DNA from: Ruminococcaceae bacterium UBA2854
GTDB lineage: Bacteria; Bacillota; Clostridia; Oscillospirales; Acutalibacteraceae
Reading direction: 5' to 3'
Assembly (NCBI GenBank): GCA_002350765.1
Contig: DEFK01000012.1
Location: 1 to 47,381 of the forward strand
Length of the DNA stretch: 47,381 bases
Shown here: one piece after another, positions 7,116 through 15,137 of the stretch
Layout of the letters: each line of letters starts with the position of its first letter
Numbering within the stretch: the first letter of the stretch is position 1
Translations under genes and position numbers: made by a program
The notes under the pieces: generated by a model
Database searches by the model: none
What the model was told of the DNA's origin: nothing
The model's input: only the letters and a program-made list of their open reading frames with translations

Positions 7116-9341
7116 ATGGACGTTAAAGATAATTTCAGACATATGAATAATATGCAGCAAAAGGCGGTTTTTTGTACCGAAGGACCGCTTCTTATACTTG
7201 CGGGAGCGGGTTCGGGAAAAACCACCGTGCTCGTAAACCGTATAGCTTATATTTTACAGAGCGGACTTTGTAAGCCGTGGCAGATACTTGCTATTACGTT
7301 TACCAATAAGGCGGCGGGCGAGCTTAAAGACAGGATATGCAACGCTGTTCCCGAGGGCGGCGACGATATTTGGGCGGCTACCTTCCACTCAACCTGCGCG
7401 CGTATACTTCGACGTTACGGTGACAGAATAGGCTATTCAAGCCACTTTACTGTATACGATACCGCTGACCAGAAAAGCCTTATAAAAAAGGTTATGAAGG
7501 AGCTTAATTACGACGAAAAACGTCTGCCCGTAAAGAGTATAGTTGCCGAAATATCTAAGGCTAAGGATAAAATGCAGACTCCAGAGGAAATGCTTAAAAA
7601 CGTAGACGGCGATTTCCGTAAGGAGATGATAGCTAAGGTTTATCAGCTATACCAGTCCGAGCTTAAAAGCAGCGACGCTATGGATTTTGACGATATGCTC
7701 TGCAATACCGTTAAGCTGTTCGAGGAGAACCCCGATATACTTGAGTTTTACCAGAATCAGTTTAAGTATATTATGGTTGACGAGTACCAGGATACCAACA
7801 AGGTTCAATATAAGTTCGTCGCTATGCTTGCCGAAAAAAGCAAGAATATCTGCGTTGTCGGCGACGACGACCAGAGTATTTATAAATTCCGCGGCGCTAC
7901 GATTGAGAATATCCTTTCTTTTGAGAGTATGTTCAAGAACGCTAAGGTAATCCGTCTTGAACAGAATTACCGAAGCACAAAAACTATCCTAAACGCCGCC
8001 AACAAGGTTATAGAGAATAATACCGCGCGTAAGGGCAAAACCCTCTGGACAGAAAACGACAGCGGTGAGAAAATCCACGTCCATACCGCGTTGTCGGAGA
8101 GGGAAGAGGCTTCTTACATAGCCCAGCAGGTGCTTGACGGCGTAGCCTCAGGAAGAAAATTTTCCGATTATGCTGTTTTGTATAGAATGAACGCGCAGTC
8201 GAACGCGATAGAGAGCGCGTTTGCCCGAAGCGGAATACCGCACCGTATTATCGGCGGACACCGTTTCTACGACCGTGAGGAAATTAAGGATATGACCGCT
8301 TATCTGCGTGTGATTGATAATCCGAACGATAATATCCGTCTTAACCGTATCGTGAATGTACCCAAGCGCGGAATAGGTAAAACGACTATGGATAGGGCGG
8401 GGGAGCTCGCCGTACTTAATAACCTCAGCGTTTACGAGGTTATTTCCAACGCCGAGAATTACCCTGAGCTTAGTCGGGCGGTTAGTAAGTTTAAGGACTT
8501 TACCGCTATGATAAACGGGCTGAGAGAAGCTGAAGCAAGCGGCGATTATTCTTTAGCGGAATTATACGAGCTTATTTTAGAGCATACCGAGTATGAAAAT
8601 TATCTTAAAAACGAGAAAGAAAACGCCGATGTACGTATTGAGAATATCGAGGAATTAAAGTCTAATATTATTAAATTCGAGGAAGAATACGGCGACGAAG
8701 CCTCGCTTTCCAATTTCCTCGAGGAAATTTCTCTACAGACCGATATTGATAATTACGACGCCGACGCCGATACCACGGTAATGATGACGCTCCACAGCGC
8801 TAAAGGACTTGAGTTTCCCGTTGTATTTATCGCGGGAATGGAGGAAGGCGTTTTCCCTGGGGTAGCGATTTATTCCAATCCCGACGAGCTTAACGAGGAA
8901 CGCCGCCTCGCGTATGTAGGTATTACGCGCGCTAAAGAGGAGCTTTACCTTACAAAAACCAAGAGCAGAATGTTGTTCGGCTCTACTACCCATAACGCGC
9001 CCTCACGCTTTGTGAATGAAATTCCCGACGAGTATATTAAGACCTCGGGTGACAGAGGCTTTTCCTCGATTCCATCTACGGGATTTTCTTCGGCGGGGAA
9101 CACTATCCCCCAAAAGCCGTCGTATAACATCAACCCGAAAATCTCTCCCGCGTTTAAAAAGCCGATTACAAAATCAACAACGACATATAACGTCGGCGAT
9201 AATGTTCTGCATAAGGTTTTCGGAAAGGGAATGGTAGTAAAAGCCGAGAAAATGGGCAACGATACAATGCTCGAAATCGTATTTGAAACCAAGGGCACAA
9301 AAACCCTTATGGCTAATTTCAGTAAAATGGAAAAGATATAA
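7116..9341 (+). CDS. pcrA: UvrD/PcrA-family ATP-dependent DNA helicase (741 aa)
   Basis: Superfamily 1A 3'-5' helicase that unwinds DNA in repair and removes obstacles at forks. Seen: N-terminal Q-motif region (NNMQQKAV), Walker A GAGSGKTT at 30-37, ITFTNKAA, Walker B VDEYQDTN, motif III GDDDQSIYKFRGA, QNYRST (motif IV), TLHSAKGLEF (motif V) and EERRLAYVGITRA (motif VI). The linker and C-terminal tail end in a Tudor-like segment (VGDNVLHKVFGKGMV), as in PcrA. Length is normal for PcrA (720-750 aa). ATG preceded by an AAGG-containing ribosome-binding site. It is a monocistronic unit between its own promoter and terminator. Confidence 0.93.
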   Translation: MDVKDNFRHMNNMQQKAVFCTEGPLLILAGAGSGKTTVLVNRIAYILQSGLCKPWQILAITFTNKAAGELKDRICNAVPEGGDDIWAATFHSTCARILRRYGDRIGYSSHFTVYDTADQKSLIKKVMKELNYDEKRLPVKSIVAEISKAKDKMQTPEEMLKNVDGDFRKEMIAKVYQLYQSELKSSDAMDFDDMLCNTVKLFEENPDILEFYQNQFKYIMVDEYQDTNKVQYKFVAMLAEKSKNICVVGDDDQSIYKFRGATIENILSFESMFKNAKVIRLEQNYRSTKTILNAANKVIENNTARKGKTLWTENDSGEKIHVHTALSEREEASYIAQQVLDGVASGRKFSDYAVLYRMNAQSNAIESAFARSGIPHRIIGGHRFYDREEIKDMTAYLRVIDNPNDNIRLNRIVNVPKRGIGKTTMDRAGELAVLNNLSVYEVISNAENYPELSRAVSKFKDFTAMINGLREAEASGDYSLAELYELILEHTEYENYLKNEKENADVRIENIEELKSNIIKFEEEYGDEASLSNFLEEISLQTDIDNYDADADTTVMMTLHSAKGLEFPVVFIAGMEEGVFPGVAIYSNPDELNEERRLAYVGITRAKEELYLTKTKSRMLFGSTTHNAPSRFVNEIPDEYIKTSGDRGFSSIPSTGFSSAGNTIPQKPSYNINPKISPAFKKPITKSTTTYNVGDNVLHKVFGKGMVVKAEKMGNDTMLEIVFETKGTKTLMANFSKMEKI

Positions 9342-9355
9342 TATTTATGATAGTT

Positions 9356-9380
9356 AAAGCGGCTGTTCAAGCCGCTTTTT
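9356..9380 (+). terminator. Rho-independent terminator after the helicase
   Basis: AAAGCGGC/GCCGCTTT stem with a seven-base loop, ending in five T. Confidence 0.85.
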
Positions 9381-9404
9381 CTTATACTGAAAACGGTATA
9401 GATT

Positions 9405-9434
9405 ACCGCTTATTCCCAGAAAAATACCGCTTGT
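9405..9434 (+). promoter_or_regulatory. LytTR-type direct repeat operator
   Basis: ACCGCTTAT (9405-9413) and ACCGCTTGT (9426-9434) are separated by exactly 12 bp, the 21-bp period used by LytTR DNA-binding domains. Each repeat differs at one position from the published-type consensus [TA][AC][CA]GTTN[AG][TG]. The pair ends 10 bp before the -35 of the promoter that drives the LytTR gene downstream, so autoregulation is the natural inference. Confidence 0.6.
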
Positions 9435-9444
9435 TCTGAATAGG

Positions 9445-9473
9445 TTGACTTGTGTATTTATTTATTGTATGGT
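9445..9473 (+). promoter_or_regulatory. Promoter of the LytTR/DUF3021 operon
   Basis: TTGACT (9445-9450), 17-bp spacer, TATGGT (9468-9473). The good -35 and weak -10, right next to the direct repeats, fit an activated promoter. Confidence 0.5.
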
Positions 9474-9507
9474 TACTTTAGTATAGTAAAGAAGGGAGAG
9501 GATTATT

Positions 9508-9750
9508 TTGCGTAAAGATTCTGATTTGTCAGATAATATCATACGCGGAAACTGCTCTCTTTTTGTTTGCGAAATCTGTCGTACCAAGTACGGCTGGGAG
9601 CATCAAAAATGGTGCGAGTATTATTCGCTTACACTGCCGTCCTGTAAAGACTGCCGATACTTTTCGGAAAACGAAGGCGAATGTATACACCCCACTAAAA
9701 AGCTAAGGAAGGAGACGCTTGCGTATGAAGAAACTCAAGGTTCGGTTTGA
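9508..9750 (+). CDS. Small Cys-rich protein, unknown function (80 aa)
   Basis: Not recognised. Seven cysteines fall in two clusters: C16, C21 and C24 (CEIC), then C36, C46, C49 (CKDC) and C59. The spacing suggests a metal-binding or disulfide fold. There is no signal peptide or membrane segment. The start is TTG with a GGGAGAGG ribosome-binding site at 9494-9501. It is the first gene after the LytTR-type promoter and its 3' end overlaps the LytTR gene by 26 bp in another frame, so translation is probably coupled. The context suggests a partner of the regulatory module; no function is proposed. Confidence 0.7.
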   Translation: MRKDSDLSDNIIRGNCSLFVCEICRTKYGWEHQKWCEYYSLTLPSCKDCRYFSENEGECIHPTKKLRKETLAYEETQGSV

Positions 9751-10192
9751 ACGCGATAAAACGCTTTCCGACATAGAAATCGTTGTCCGTGCCAGTGAAG
9801 AAAATGCTCAGGTAAAGGAAATAATCAATAATTTCTTGAACAAGAACGATGAGAAGCTGACTTTGCTTGATAAAAACGGTCATACCTGCGTGGTCGATGA
9901 AAAAGAAATCGTCTTGCTTTCAGCCAACGGCAAGCAGGTAAATATTACCGCAAAGAACGGAGTGTATCTCGCTAAACAGTCGCTCCAAAGCATAGAGGAG
10001 ATATTAAGCCATAATTTTCTAAGGGTATCCCGATTCGAAATCGTGAACTTAAGAATGGTACGTAAATATGATCTCACTATCGGAGGAACTCTGAGAATTG
10101 AATTTGAAAACGGAATGGAAACATGGGCGTCAAGACGTTATATTCCGCTTATAAAAGAACGCCTCTCGGGAGAGGAGGGGTACCTATGTTAG
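9725..10192 (+). CDS. LytTR-domain transcriptional regulator (155 aa)
   Basis: The C-terminal half is a LytTR DNA-binding domain: EIVLLSANGKQVNI, then LSHNFLRVSRFEIVNL, ending in the GTLRIEFENGMETWASRRY beta-strand segment. The N-terminal 55 residues have no receiver domain, so it is a stand-alone LytTR protein, not a two-component response regulator. Start: ATG 9725 is preferred because AAGGAAGGAG ends 10 bases before it; the in-frame TTG at 9719 is too close to that site. Its stop overlaps the ATG of the DUF3021 gene by 7 bp. Stand-alone LytTR genes coupled to a membrane protein form 'LytTR regulatory systems' (HdrRM and BrsRM in S. mutans are studied examples), in which the membrane protein restrains the regulator. 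Confidence 0.88.
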   Translation: MKKLKVRFERDKTLSDIEIVVRASEENAQVKEIINNFLNKNDEKLTLLDKNGHTCVVDEKEIVLLSANGKQVNITAKNGVYLAKQSLQSIEEILSHNFLRVSRFEIVNLRMVRKYDLTIGGTLRIEFENGMETWASRRYIPLIKERLSGEEGYLC

Positions 10193-10653
10193 TTAAAACA
10201 TTAAAGCGTGCGTGTTTAGGTTTTATTATCGGTGTATTTGTCGGTAACATAATCGCTGTACTTACGGGAACCTCATCTACAGGAGGAATAACCTTTGCTT
10301 CTAAAAAGCTGCTCGAAATGGCGGGAGGAAGCCCTGTTATATCAATGCTGCTGCAAAGTCTGTTTTCGGGCTTGTACGGCGCGGTATGCTTCGCGGGAAT
10401 GTCATTCTATGACGCCGACCGATTGCCCTTGGCAGCTGCAACAGCTCTGCACTGCGCGCTGATTGTATTATTGTTTATCCCGATATCAATACTGCTCGGC
10501 TGGGTAAGTTTTGTAATCGAAACTCTGATTATAGCGGGGTGCCAGATTGTCGGTTTCTTTATAATCTGGCTGATTATGTACTCTGTTTATAAAAAGCAGG
10601 TCAAAGAGCTCAACGAGCTTATGAACAAGAAACAGGATAAAACCGAAGAATAG
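10186..10653 (+). CDS. DUF3021 family membrane protein (155 aa)
   Basis: Four hydrophobic segments (near residues 8-28, 45-70, 80-105 and 110-135) and a charged C-terminal tail (KKQVKELNELMNKKQDKTEE) match the DUF3021 pattern. ATG at 10186 follows an AGAGGAGGGG ribosome-binding site; an upstream in-frame ATG at 10123 would add residues encoded inside the LytTR gene and is rejected. The start overlaps the LytTR stop, so the two are translationally coupled. By analogy with known LytTR/membrane pairs it probably senses something at the membrane and inhibits the regulator; the signal is unknown. Confidence 0.88.
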   Translation: MLVKTLKRACLGFIIGVFVGNIIAVLTGTSSTGGITFASKKLLEMAGGSPVISMLLQSLFSGLYGAVCFAGMSFYDADRLPLAAATALHCALIVLLFIPISILLGWVSFVIETLIIAGCQIVGFFIIWLIMYSVYKKQVKELNELMNKKQDKTEE

Positions 10654-10690
10654 ATTCGGTGTGATAAATTTTTATTCAGGAGGAAAAAAT

Positions 10691-11836
10691 ATGAAAAAGA
10701 CATTAGCAACTTTACTGGCGTTTATGCTGGTGATGTCAATGGTGATTTGTGTTCCTTTTACAGCGTCGGCTTTTAATCCCGACAATTATAAGGCACAGAT
10801 TAAATCAATTTCAGTCGGCGCGCCGATTACAGGACTTGACGGCAATAAATATCTCCCCGTTGATGTGCATTTTACAGCAAATGATGACCTTGGAGACAGT
10901 AATGCCGTATTTTTCCTTGAGGGCTATCTTAAAGGCACTCTCGCGCAAGGCGGCGATTTCGAGGGTATAAGCGGACTGGGTATGACGCTTATGGGACCGC
11001 TAAAGCCTGACGCGCTCGAAGGTATGGGCAGTAACGCGTACAGCTGGCAGTGGAGCGAAGGCTACGGAGAAGGTGTTCTGAAATATAATATCCCTCTTAA
11101 GGGTGAAAATGATACCCAGAGCGTTGAACAAAGCCAGGCTACAGGACAGCAGGAGGTTAACTGTCTTAATGAAGGCGACACGGTTTCATTTAGTATCGAA
11201 ACCGTTATGAACACAGAGAATTTCCCTCCGGAAGTTCTTCCCGAGGGAGGTAGCCTATTTTCGGATGAGAGAACTATCACTATCGAGGATATTTCTAAAT
11301 ATCCCAAGACGGTAGAATTTGGCAACACCTGCACAATTACCGTTCATTACGTCTACGAGGACGGCTCTCTGGCTGCTCCCGATGTTGTAAAGACATATGA
11401 AATCGGTTTTATTAATTATATTATTGAATCTCCGACAATAGAGGGCTATACTCCCGATAGGATAGGCGTAACAGGTTTACCGAGCGGAGATAAAGAAGAA
11501 ACCGTTACTTATTCTAAGAATCTTCCCGACCTCAGTACGGCTCAGGTAACAGGCTTGTCCGAGGATGAAAATAAAAAGTACACCGAGGAAGAAGCAAAGA
11601 ATATCGGACTCGAGGGACTTGTAAAGGACGTTGATTATACAAGCTCGGTAACAACCGAAAAAAACAATGAAAAATGGATCGTCACTCTCGAGCCTGTCGA
11701 GGGTAAATCCAAAGGCGAAAAGGTAATTGAGCTAAAAAAGCGGAAGATACCTGCACAATTACCGTTCATTATGTCTACGAGGACGGCACTCAGGCTGCTC
11801 CCGATGTTGTCAAGACATATGAAATCGGTTTTATAA
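10691..11836 (+). CDS. Secreted MucBP/Ig-like surface protein, zero-frame part (381 aa)
   Basis: Signal peptide MKKTLATLLAFMLVMSMVIC, with likely cleavage after TASA. ATG 10691 has an AGGAGGA ribosome-binding site; an in-frame ATG at 10661 lacks one. Residues about 25-205 form an unassigned extracellular domain; about 210-280 are a MucBP-like repeat (TVHYVYEDGSLAAPDVVKTY); then comes an unassigned region (AQVTGLSEDENKKYTEEEA). At 11734-11740 the frame meets A AAA AAG and thereafter encodes unrelated sequence up to the stop. The homologous sequence continues in the -1 frame (next entry). Full length would be about 590 aa. No sortase motif was seen. The gene may be read through from the LytTR operon, since only 37 bases separate it from the DUF3021 gene. 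Confidence 0.75.
   Translation: MKKTLATLLAFMLVMSMVICVPFTASAFNPDNYKAQIKSISVGAPITGLDGNKYLPVDVHFTANDDLGDSNAVFFLEGYLKGTLAQGGDFEGISGLGMTLMGPLKPDALEGMGSNAYSWQWSEGYGEGVLKYNIPLKGENDTQSVEQSQATGQQEVNCLNEGDTVSFSIETVMNTENFPPEVLPEGGSLFSDERTITIEDISKYPKTVEFGNTCTITVHYVYEDGSLAAPDVVKTYEIGFINYIIESPTIEGYTPDRIGVTGLPSGDKEETVTYSKNLPDLSTAQVTGLSEDENKKYTEEEAKNIGLEGLVKDVDYTSSVTTEKNNEKWIVTLEPVEGKSKGEKVIELKKRKIPAQLPFIMSTRTALRLLPMLSRHMKSVL
11327..11521 (+). repeat. Tandem MucBP-domain duplication, copy 1
   Basis: A 195-bp segment nearly identical to 11749-11943, 422 bp downstream. It encodes the first MucBP-like unit. Only scattered substitutions separate the copies, so the duplication is recent or kept uniform by recombination. 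Confidence 0.9.
11734..11740 (+). promoter_or_regulatory. Slippery heptamer A AAA AAG
   Basis: The zero-frame codons are CTA AAA AAG, so AAAAAAG is in the X XXY YYZ phase that supports -1 ribosomal slippage, as in E. coli dnaX. A -1 slip gives exactly the frame that restores the second MucBP and Ig-like domains. An AAAAGG purine stretch lies about 11 bases upstream, a spacing seen for stimulatory Shine-Dalgarno elements. No strong downstream hairpin was found. A simple one-base loss in the A run explains the data equally well. Confidence 0.4.
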
Positions 11837-12464
11837 ATTATATTATTGAATCTCCGACAATAGAAGGCTATACTCCCGATAGGATAGGCGTAACAGGTTT
11901 ACCAAGCGGAGATAAAGAAGAAACCGTTACTTATACTAAGAATGTTGAGCCCGCTCAATTTACGGTTAAAGCGGAAAAAACCAATATTAAAGTAGGCGAA
12001 ACTACAACCATAAAGGTTGATGGCGCTTCGGGAACGGTTAGTTTTACTTCCGATAATAACAAGATAGCTAAGGTTGATAAGAACGGTAACGTTAAGGGCG
12101 TAGCTAAGGGTAAAACCGCAATTGTCGTAGAAAATAACGGGGTAAAGAAAACTGTAGAATTTTCCGTTACGAAAAAAGCAAATTCCTTTACCGTAAAGAA
12201 TAAGACATTTACAATAAAAAGCAACAAAAAGAAAGTAATTAATCTTAATAAAAAATTAAAATTCAAAAATAAAAAGGGTAATCTTACATATAAGAAAAAA
12301 TCAGGAAATAAAAAGATTACTGTAAGTAAGAAGGGTAAATTAACAGTAAAGAAAGGCCTTAAAAAAGGCAAGACCTATACCGTAAAAGTCAGAGTGACCG
12401 ATAACGGAAACTATACCTTCAACAAAAAACCAAGACGGTAAGAATTAAAACTAAGATTAAATAA
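11738..12464 (+). pseudogene. Out-of-frame continuation of the MucBP/Ig-like protein
   Basis: In the -1 frame after the A6 run the sequence reads KKAEDTCTITVHYVYEDGTQ, a second MucBP-like unit. Next come a bacterial Ig-like (Big_2) domain (AEKTNIKVGETTTIKVDGAS ending VEFSVTKK) and a Lys-rich beta region (KVINLNKKLKFKNKKGNLTY). There is no usable start codon except one GTG near the end, so this is not a separate gene. A second A6 run at 12424-12429 again lacks one base: a -1 shift there replaces the stop at 12439-12441 by a natural tail (TKTVRIKTKIK) ending at 12464. Two identical homopolymer lesions suggest mutation or under-called A runs; regulated slippage is possible at the first. Confidence 0.7.
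11749..11943 (+). repeat. Tandem MucBP-domain duplication, copy 2
   Basis: Partner of 11327-11521. It lies in the shifted frame, so the duplication predates the frame lesion or the gene is read through slippage. Confidence 0.9.
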
Positions 12465-12471
12465 TAACCGA

Positions 12472-12499
12472 GCGGAAGCTTTGACAGCTTCCGCTTTTT
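12472..12499 (+). terminator. Rho-independent terminator
   Basis: GCGGAAGCT (12472-12480), loop TTGAC, AGCTTCCGC (12486-12494), then five T. Ends the LytTR/MucBP region. Confidence 0.9.
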
Positions 12500-12511
12500 C
12501 GTATAGATAAA

Positions 12512-12543
12512 TTGCACAAAAACAAGGTCGTAATTTTGTGCAA
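12512..12543. promoter_or_regulatory. Long inverted repeat upstream of the SPFH operon
   Basis: Perfect 10-bp arms TTGCACAAAA and TTTTGTGCAA with a 12-bp spacer, ending about 20 bp before the -35. No T run follows directly, so a protein-binding site is more likely than a terminator. The binding factor is unknown. Confidence 0.5.
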
Positions 12544-12563
12544 AAATCACCGTGTATGTAATA

Positions 12564-12592
12564 GTGACAAAGATTGATAAATATATTATAAT
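12564..12592 (+). promoter_or_regulatory. Promoter of the SPFH/zinc-ribbon/TPM operon
   Basis: GTGACA (12564-12569), 17-bp spacer, TATAAT (12587-12592). The leader before the ATG at 12636 is about 35 bases. Confidence 0.65.
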
Positions 12593-12635
12593 ATAGGTGA
12601 ATTATTTGGCTTTAAGCCGAAAGGAGTTTTACTTT

Positions 12636-13973
12636 ATGGGACTTATTAAAGCAGGCTTAGGCGCTTTAGGCGGAACCTTAGCCGACCAATGGAAAGAATA
12701 CTTTTACTGCGACAGTCTTGAGAAAGACGTTCTCGTTGTAAAGGGACAGAAACGTACCTCGGGACGTTCCTCGAATACAAAGGGAAGCGATAATATTATC
12801 TCCAACGGCTCCGTAATCGCGGTTGCCGACGGTCAGTGTATGATTATCGTTGAACAGGGAAAAATCGTTGAAGTATGCGCCGAGCCGGGCGAGTTTACAT
12901 ACGATACTTCTACCGAGCCCAGTATCTTTACAGGCAAGCTCGGAGACAGCATCAAGGATACATTCCGCACAATAGGTAAGCGTTTTACTTTCGGCGGAGA
13001 TACAGGTAAAGACCAGAGAGTATATTACTTTAATACAAAGGAACTTATCGACAATAAATTCGGTACACAGAACCCGATTCCGTTCCGTGTTGTAGATAGA
13101 AATATCGGACTTGACGTTGACGTATCAATCCGTTGCAGCGGTGTGTACTCTTATAAAATAACAAACCCGCTTCTTTTCTATACCAACGTATGCGGTAATG
13201 TTGAAGGAGCGTATAAAAGACAGGAGCTTGATCCCCAGCTTAAAACCGAGTTTATAAGCGCGCTGCAGCCCGCTTTCGGTAAATTGAGCGATATGGAAAT
13301 GCGTCCTAACCAGATTGTAAGCCACGTAGGCGATCTTGAGAACGCTATGAACGAGGCTCTTACCAATAAATGGTCGGAGCTCAGAGGCTTAAGCGTTGTT
13401 TCTATCGCTCTTAATCCGATTAATCTGCCCGAGGAAGACGCCGAGATGATCAAGCAGGCTCAGCGTACAGGTATGATGCGTGATCCGTCTATGGCTGGAG
13501 CTACTCTCGTAGGCGCTCAGGCTGACGCTATGAAAGCGGCGGCGGCTAATGAGGGCGGCGCTATGAACGGCTTTATCGGAATGGGTATGGCTATGAACGC
13601 AGGCGGCGGAATGAACGCCCAGGGCTTCTATAATATGGGACAGCAACAGCAGAATAATCAGCAGGCTCAGCAGCAACAGGCTCAACAGCAGGCTCCCGCA
13701 GGCGGCTGGAAATGCCCGCAGTGCGGAAGTATGGCTAAGGGTAAATTCTGTCCTGAGTGCGGAACTCCGAAGCCTGCCGAGCAGAAGGGCTGGACTTGCA
13801 AATGCGGCGCTGTTAACTTAGGTAAATTCTGCCAGGAGTGCGGCGCTAAGAAACCCGCGGGTGAGCCTCTTTATAAGTGCGATAAGTGCGGATGGGAACC
13901 ATCCGATCCTAAACACCCGCCCAAATTCTGCCCTGAATGCGGCGATCCTTTTGACGATAACGATATAGTATAA
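12636..13973 (+). CDS. ydjI: SPFH-domain protein with C-terminal zinc ribbons, YdjI-like (445 aa)
   Basis: The N-terminal SPFH-like domain (about 40-290; FRVVDRNIGLDVDVSIRCSG, KTEFISALQPAFGKLSDMEM) is followed by a Gly/Ala/Met-rich stretch, a Gln-rich linker (about 345-365) and three zinc-ribbon pairs (CPQCG/CPECG, CKCG/CQECG, CDKCG/CPECG). SPFH proteins scaffold membrane microdomains. The order SPFH, zinc ribbon, TPM domain downstream matches the B. subtilis ydjI/ydjG/ydjH set, which is linked to membrane stress and PspA. ATG 12636 follows AAAGGAG; an in-frame ATG at 12597 lacks such a site and is rejected. No pspA-like gene is adjacent. Confidence 0.85.
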   Translation: MGLIKAGLGALGGTLADQWKEYFYCDSLEKDVLVVKGQKRTSGRSSNTKGSDNIISNGSVIAVADGQCMIIVEQGKIVEVCAEPGEFTYDTSTEPSIFTGKLGDSIKDTFRTIGKRFTFGGDTGKDQRVYYFNTKELIDNKFGTQNPIPFRVVDRNIGLDVDVSIRCSGVYSYKITNPLLFYTNVCGNVEGAYKRQELDPQLKTEFISALQPAFGKLSDMEMRPNQIVSHVGDLENAMNEALTNKWSELRGLSVVSIALNPINLPEEDAEMIKQAQRTGMMRDPSMAGATLVGAQADAMKAAAANEGGAMNGFIGMGMAMNAGGGMNAQGFYNMGQQQQNNQQAQQQQAQQQAPAGGWKCPQCGSMAKGKFCPECGTPKPAEQKGWTCKCGAVNLGKFCQECGAKKPAGEPLYKCDKCGWEPSDPKHPPKFCPECGDPFDDNDIV

Positions 13974-14036
13974 TTTATATTATGGTAATAGGCGGTAAGC
14001 TTTATCGCCTGTTACCTTATTTTGAAAGGTAAAGAA

Positions 14037-15125
14037 ATGTCAGATATTTTAGAGTATAAATGTCCATGTTGCGGCGGCGCGATAGCCTTTGATTCCACCG
14101 CGCAGAAAATGAAATGCCCTTACTGCGACAGCGAATTTGACGTACAGGCGTTTTTAAAACAGGACGAAAGATTAAACCAACAGGCTCCCGATGAATTTAA
14201 GTGGGAGGAGACCGCGGGTACGAGCTGGGACAGCGGCGAAGAAGAAAAAATGTCCGTATTCGTATGCAAATCCTGCGGAGGCGAGATTGTCGGCGATGAG
14301 AATACTGCCGCGACTGAATGTCCGTACTGCGGAAATCCCGTCGTATTAAGCGGCAGACTTTCGGGAACGCTGAAGCCCGATTACGTAATCCCGTTTAAGC
14401 ACGATAAGGAATCGGCTAAGGCACAGCTAAAGGAGTACGTTAATTCCAAAAAGTTCGCTCCCAAGCTGTTTAAAACCGAAAACAAGCTCGAGGAGATCAA
14501 GGGAATATATGTACCGTTCTGGCTGTTCGATTCGGATACGGACGCCGCGGTAAACTACCAGGCTACTACCGTTAGAACCTGGTCGGATTCGGAATATAAC
14601 TATACCGAAACAAGCTACTTCGACGTATTCCGCGAGGGCTCGATGAAGTTCGAGAATATTCCCTGCGACGGTTCATCTAAAATGCCCGACGACCTTATGG
14701 AGTCTATCGAGCCGTTTAATTTCTCCGAGGCTGTTGATTTCCAGACAGCGTATCTCGCGGGCTATCTTGCCGATAAATATGACGTTAGTGTGGACGACAG
14801 TATCGACCGCGCGAATAACCGTGTTAAGACGAGCGCCGAGGAAGTTCTTAGAGGAACAATATCCTATCCGTACGCTTCTGTCAGCACACGAAACAGCTCC
14901 GTCCAGATTAAAAACGGTAAAGCGAAATACGCGCTTTATCCCGTCTGGATTCTGAATACTGATTATAAGGGCGAGAAATATACCTTCGCTATGAACGGTC
15001 AGACAGGTAAGTTTGTCGGAAATCTCCCGATTGACGGTAAAAAGGTTGCCGCGCTTTTCGCGGGATTAACGGCTGGAATAGGCGTTATAACTTATTTCGT
15101 CGGAACCTTTTTCGGATTCTTTTAA
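14037..15125 (+). CDS. ydjG: Zinc-ribbon protein with C-terminal membrane segment, YdjG-like (362 aa)
   Basis: Two N-terminal zinc ribbons (YKCPCCGGAIAFD with CPYCDSEF, about 7-38; VCKSCGGEI with CPYCGNPV, about 78-105) precede a conserved beta-rich domain (IKGIYVPFWLFDSDTDAAV, KYALYPVWILNT). A hydrophobic helix is at the very C-terminus (about 337-362). ATG 14037 is placed after an AAAGG site; TTG 14022 overlaps it. The gene sits 63 bp after the SPFH gene and 12 bp before the TPM gene, so one operon is likely. The role is inferred only from that conserved neighbourhood. Confidence 0.83.
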   Translation: MSDILEYKCPCCGGAIAFDSTAQKMKCPYCDSEFDVQAFLKQDERLNQQAPDEFKWEETAGTSWDSGEEEKMSVFVCKSCGGEIVGDENTAATECPYCGNPVVLSGRLSGTLKPDYVIPFKHDKESAKAQLKEYVNSKKFAPKLFKTENKLEEIKGIYVPFWLFDSDTDAAVNYQATTVRTWSDSEYNYTETSYFDVFREGSMKFENIPCDGSSKMPDDLMESIEPFNFSEAVDFQTAYLAGYLADKYDVSVDDSIDRANNRVKTSAEEVLRGTISYPYASVSTRNSSVQIKNGKAKYALYPVWILNTDYKGEKYTFAMNGQTGKFVGNLPIDGKKVAALFAGLTAGIGVITYFVGTFFGFF

Positions 15126-15137
15126 GGGGGTGTCGAT

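Noticed and set aside
8945..9370. 141-codon minus-strand frame
   Set aside because: Antisense to the helicase C-terminus and its terminator; no start signal.
11955..12371. 138-codon minus-strand frame
   Set aside because: Mirror of the Lys-rich Ig-like region; composition (Phe/Leu-rich) is what antisense of poly-Lys coding gives.
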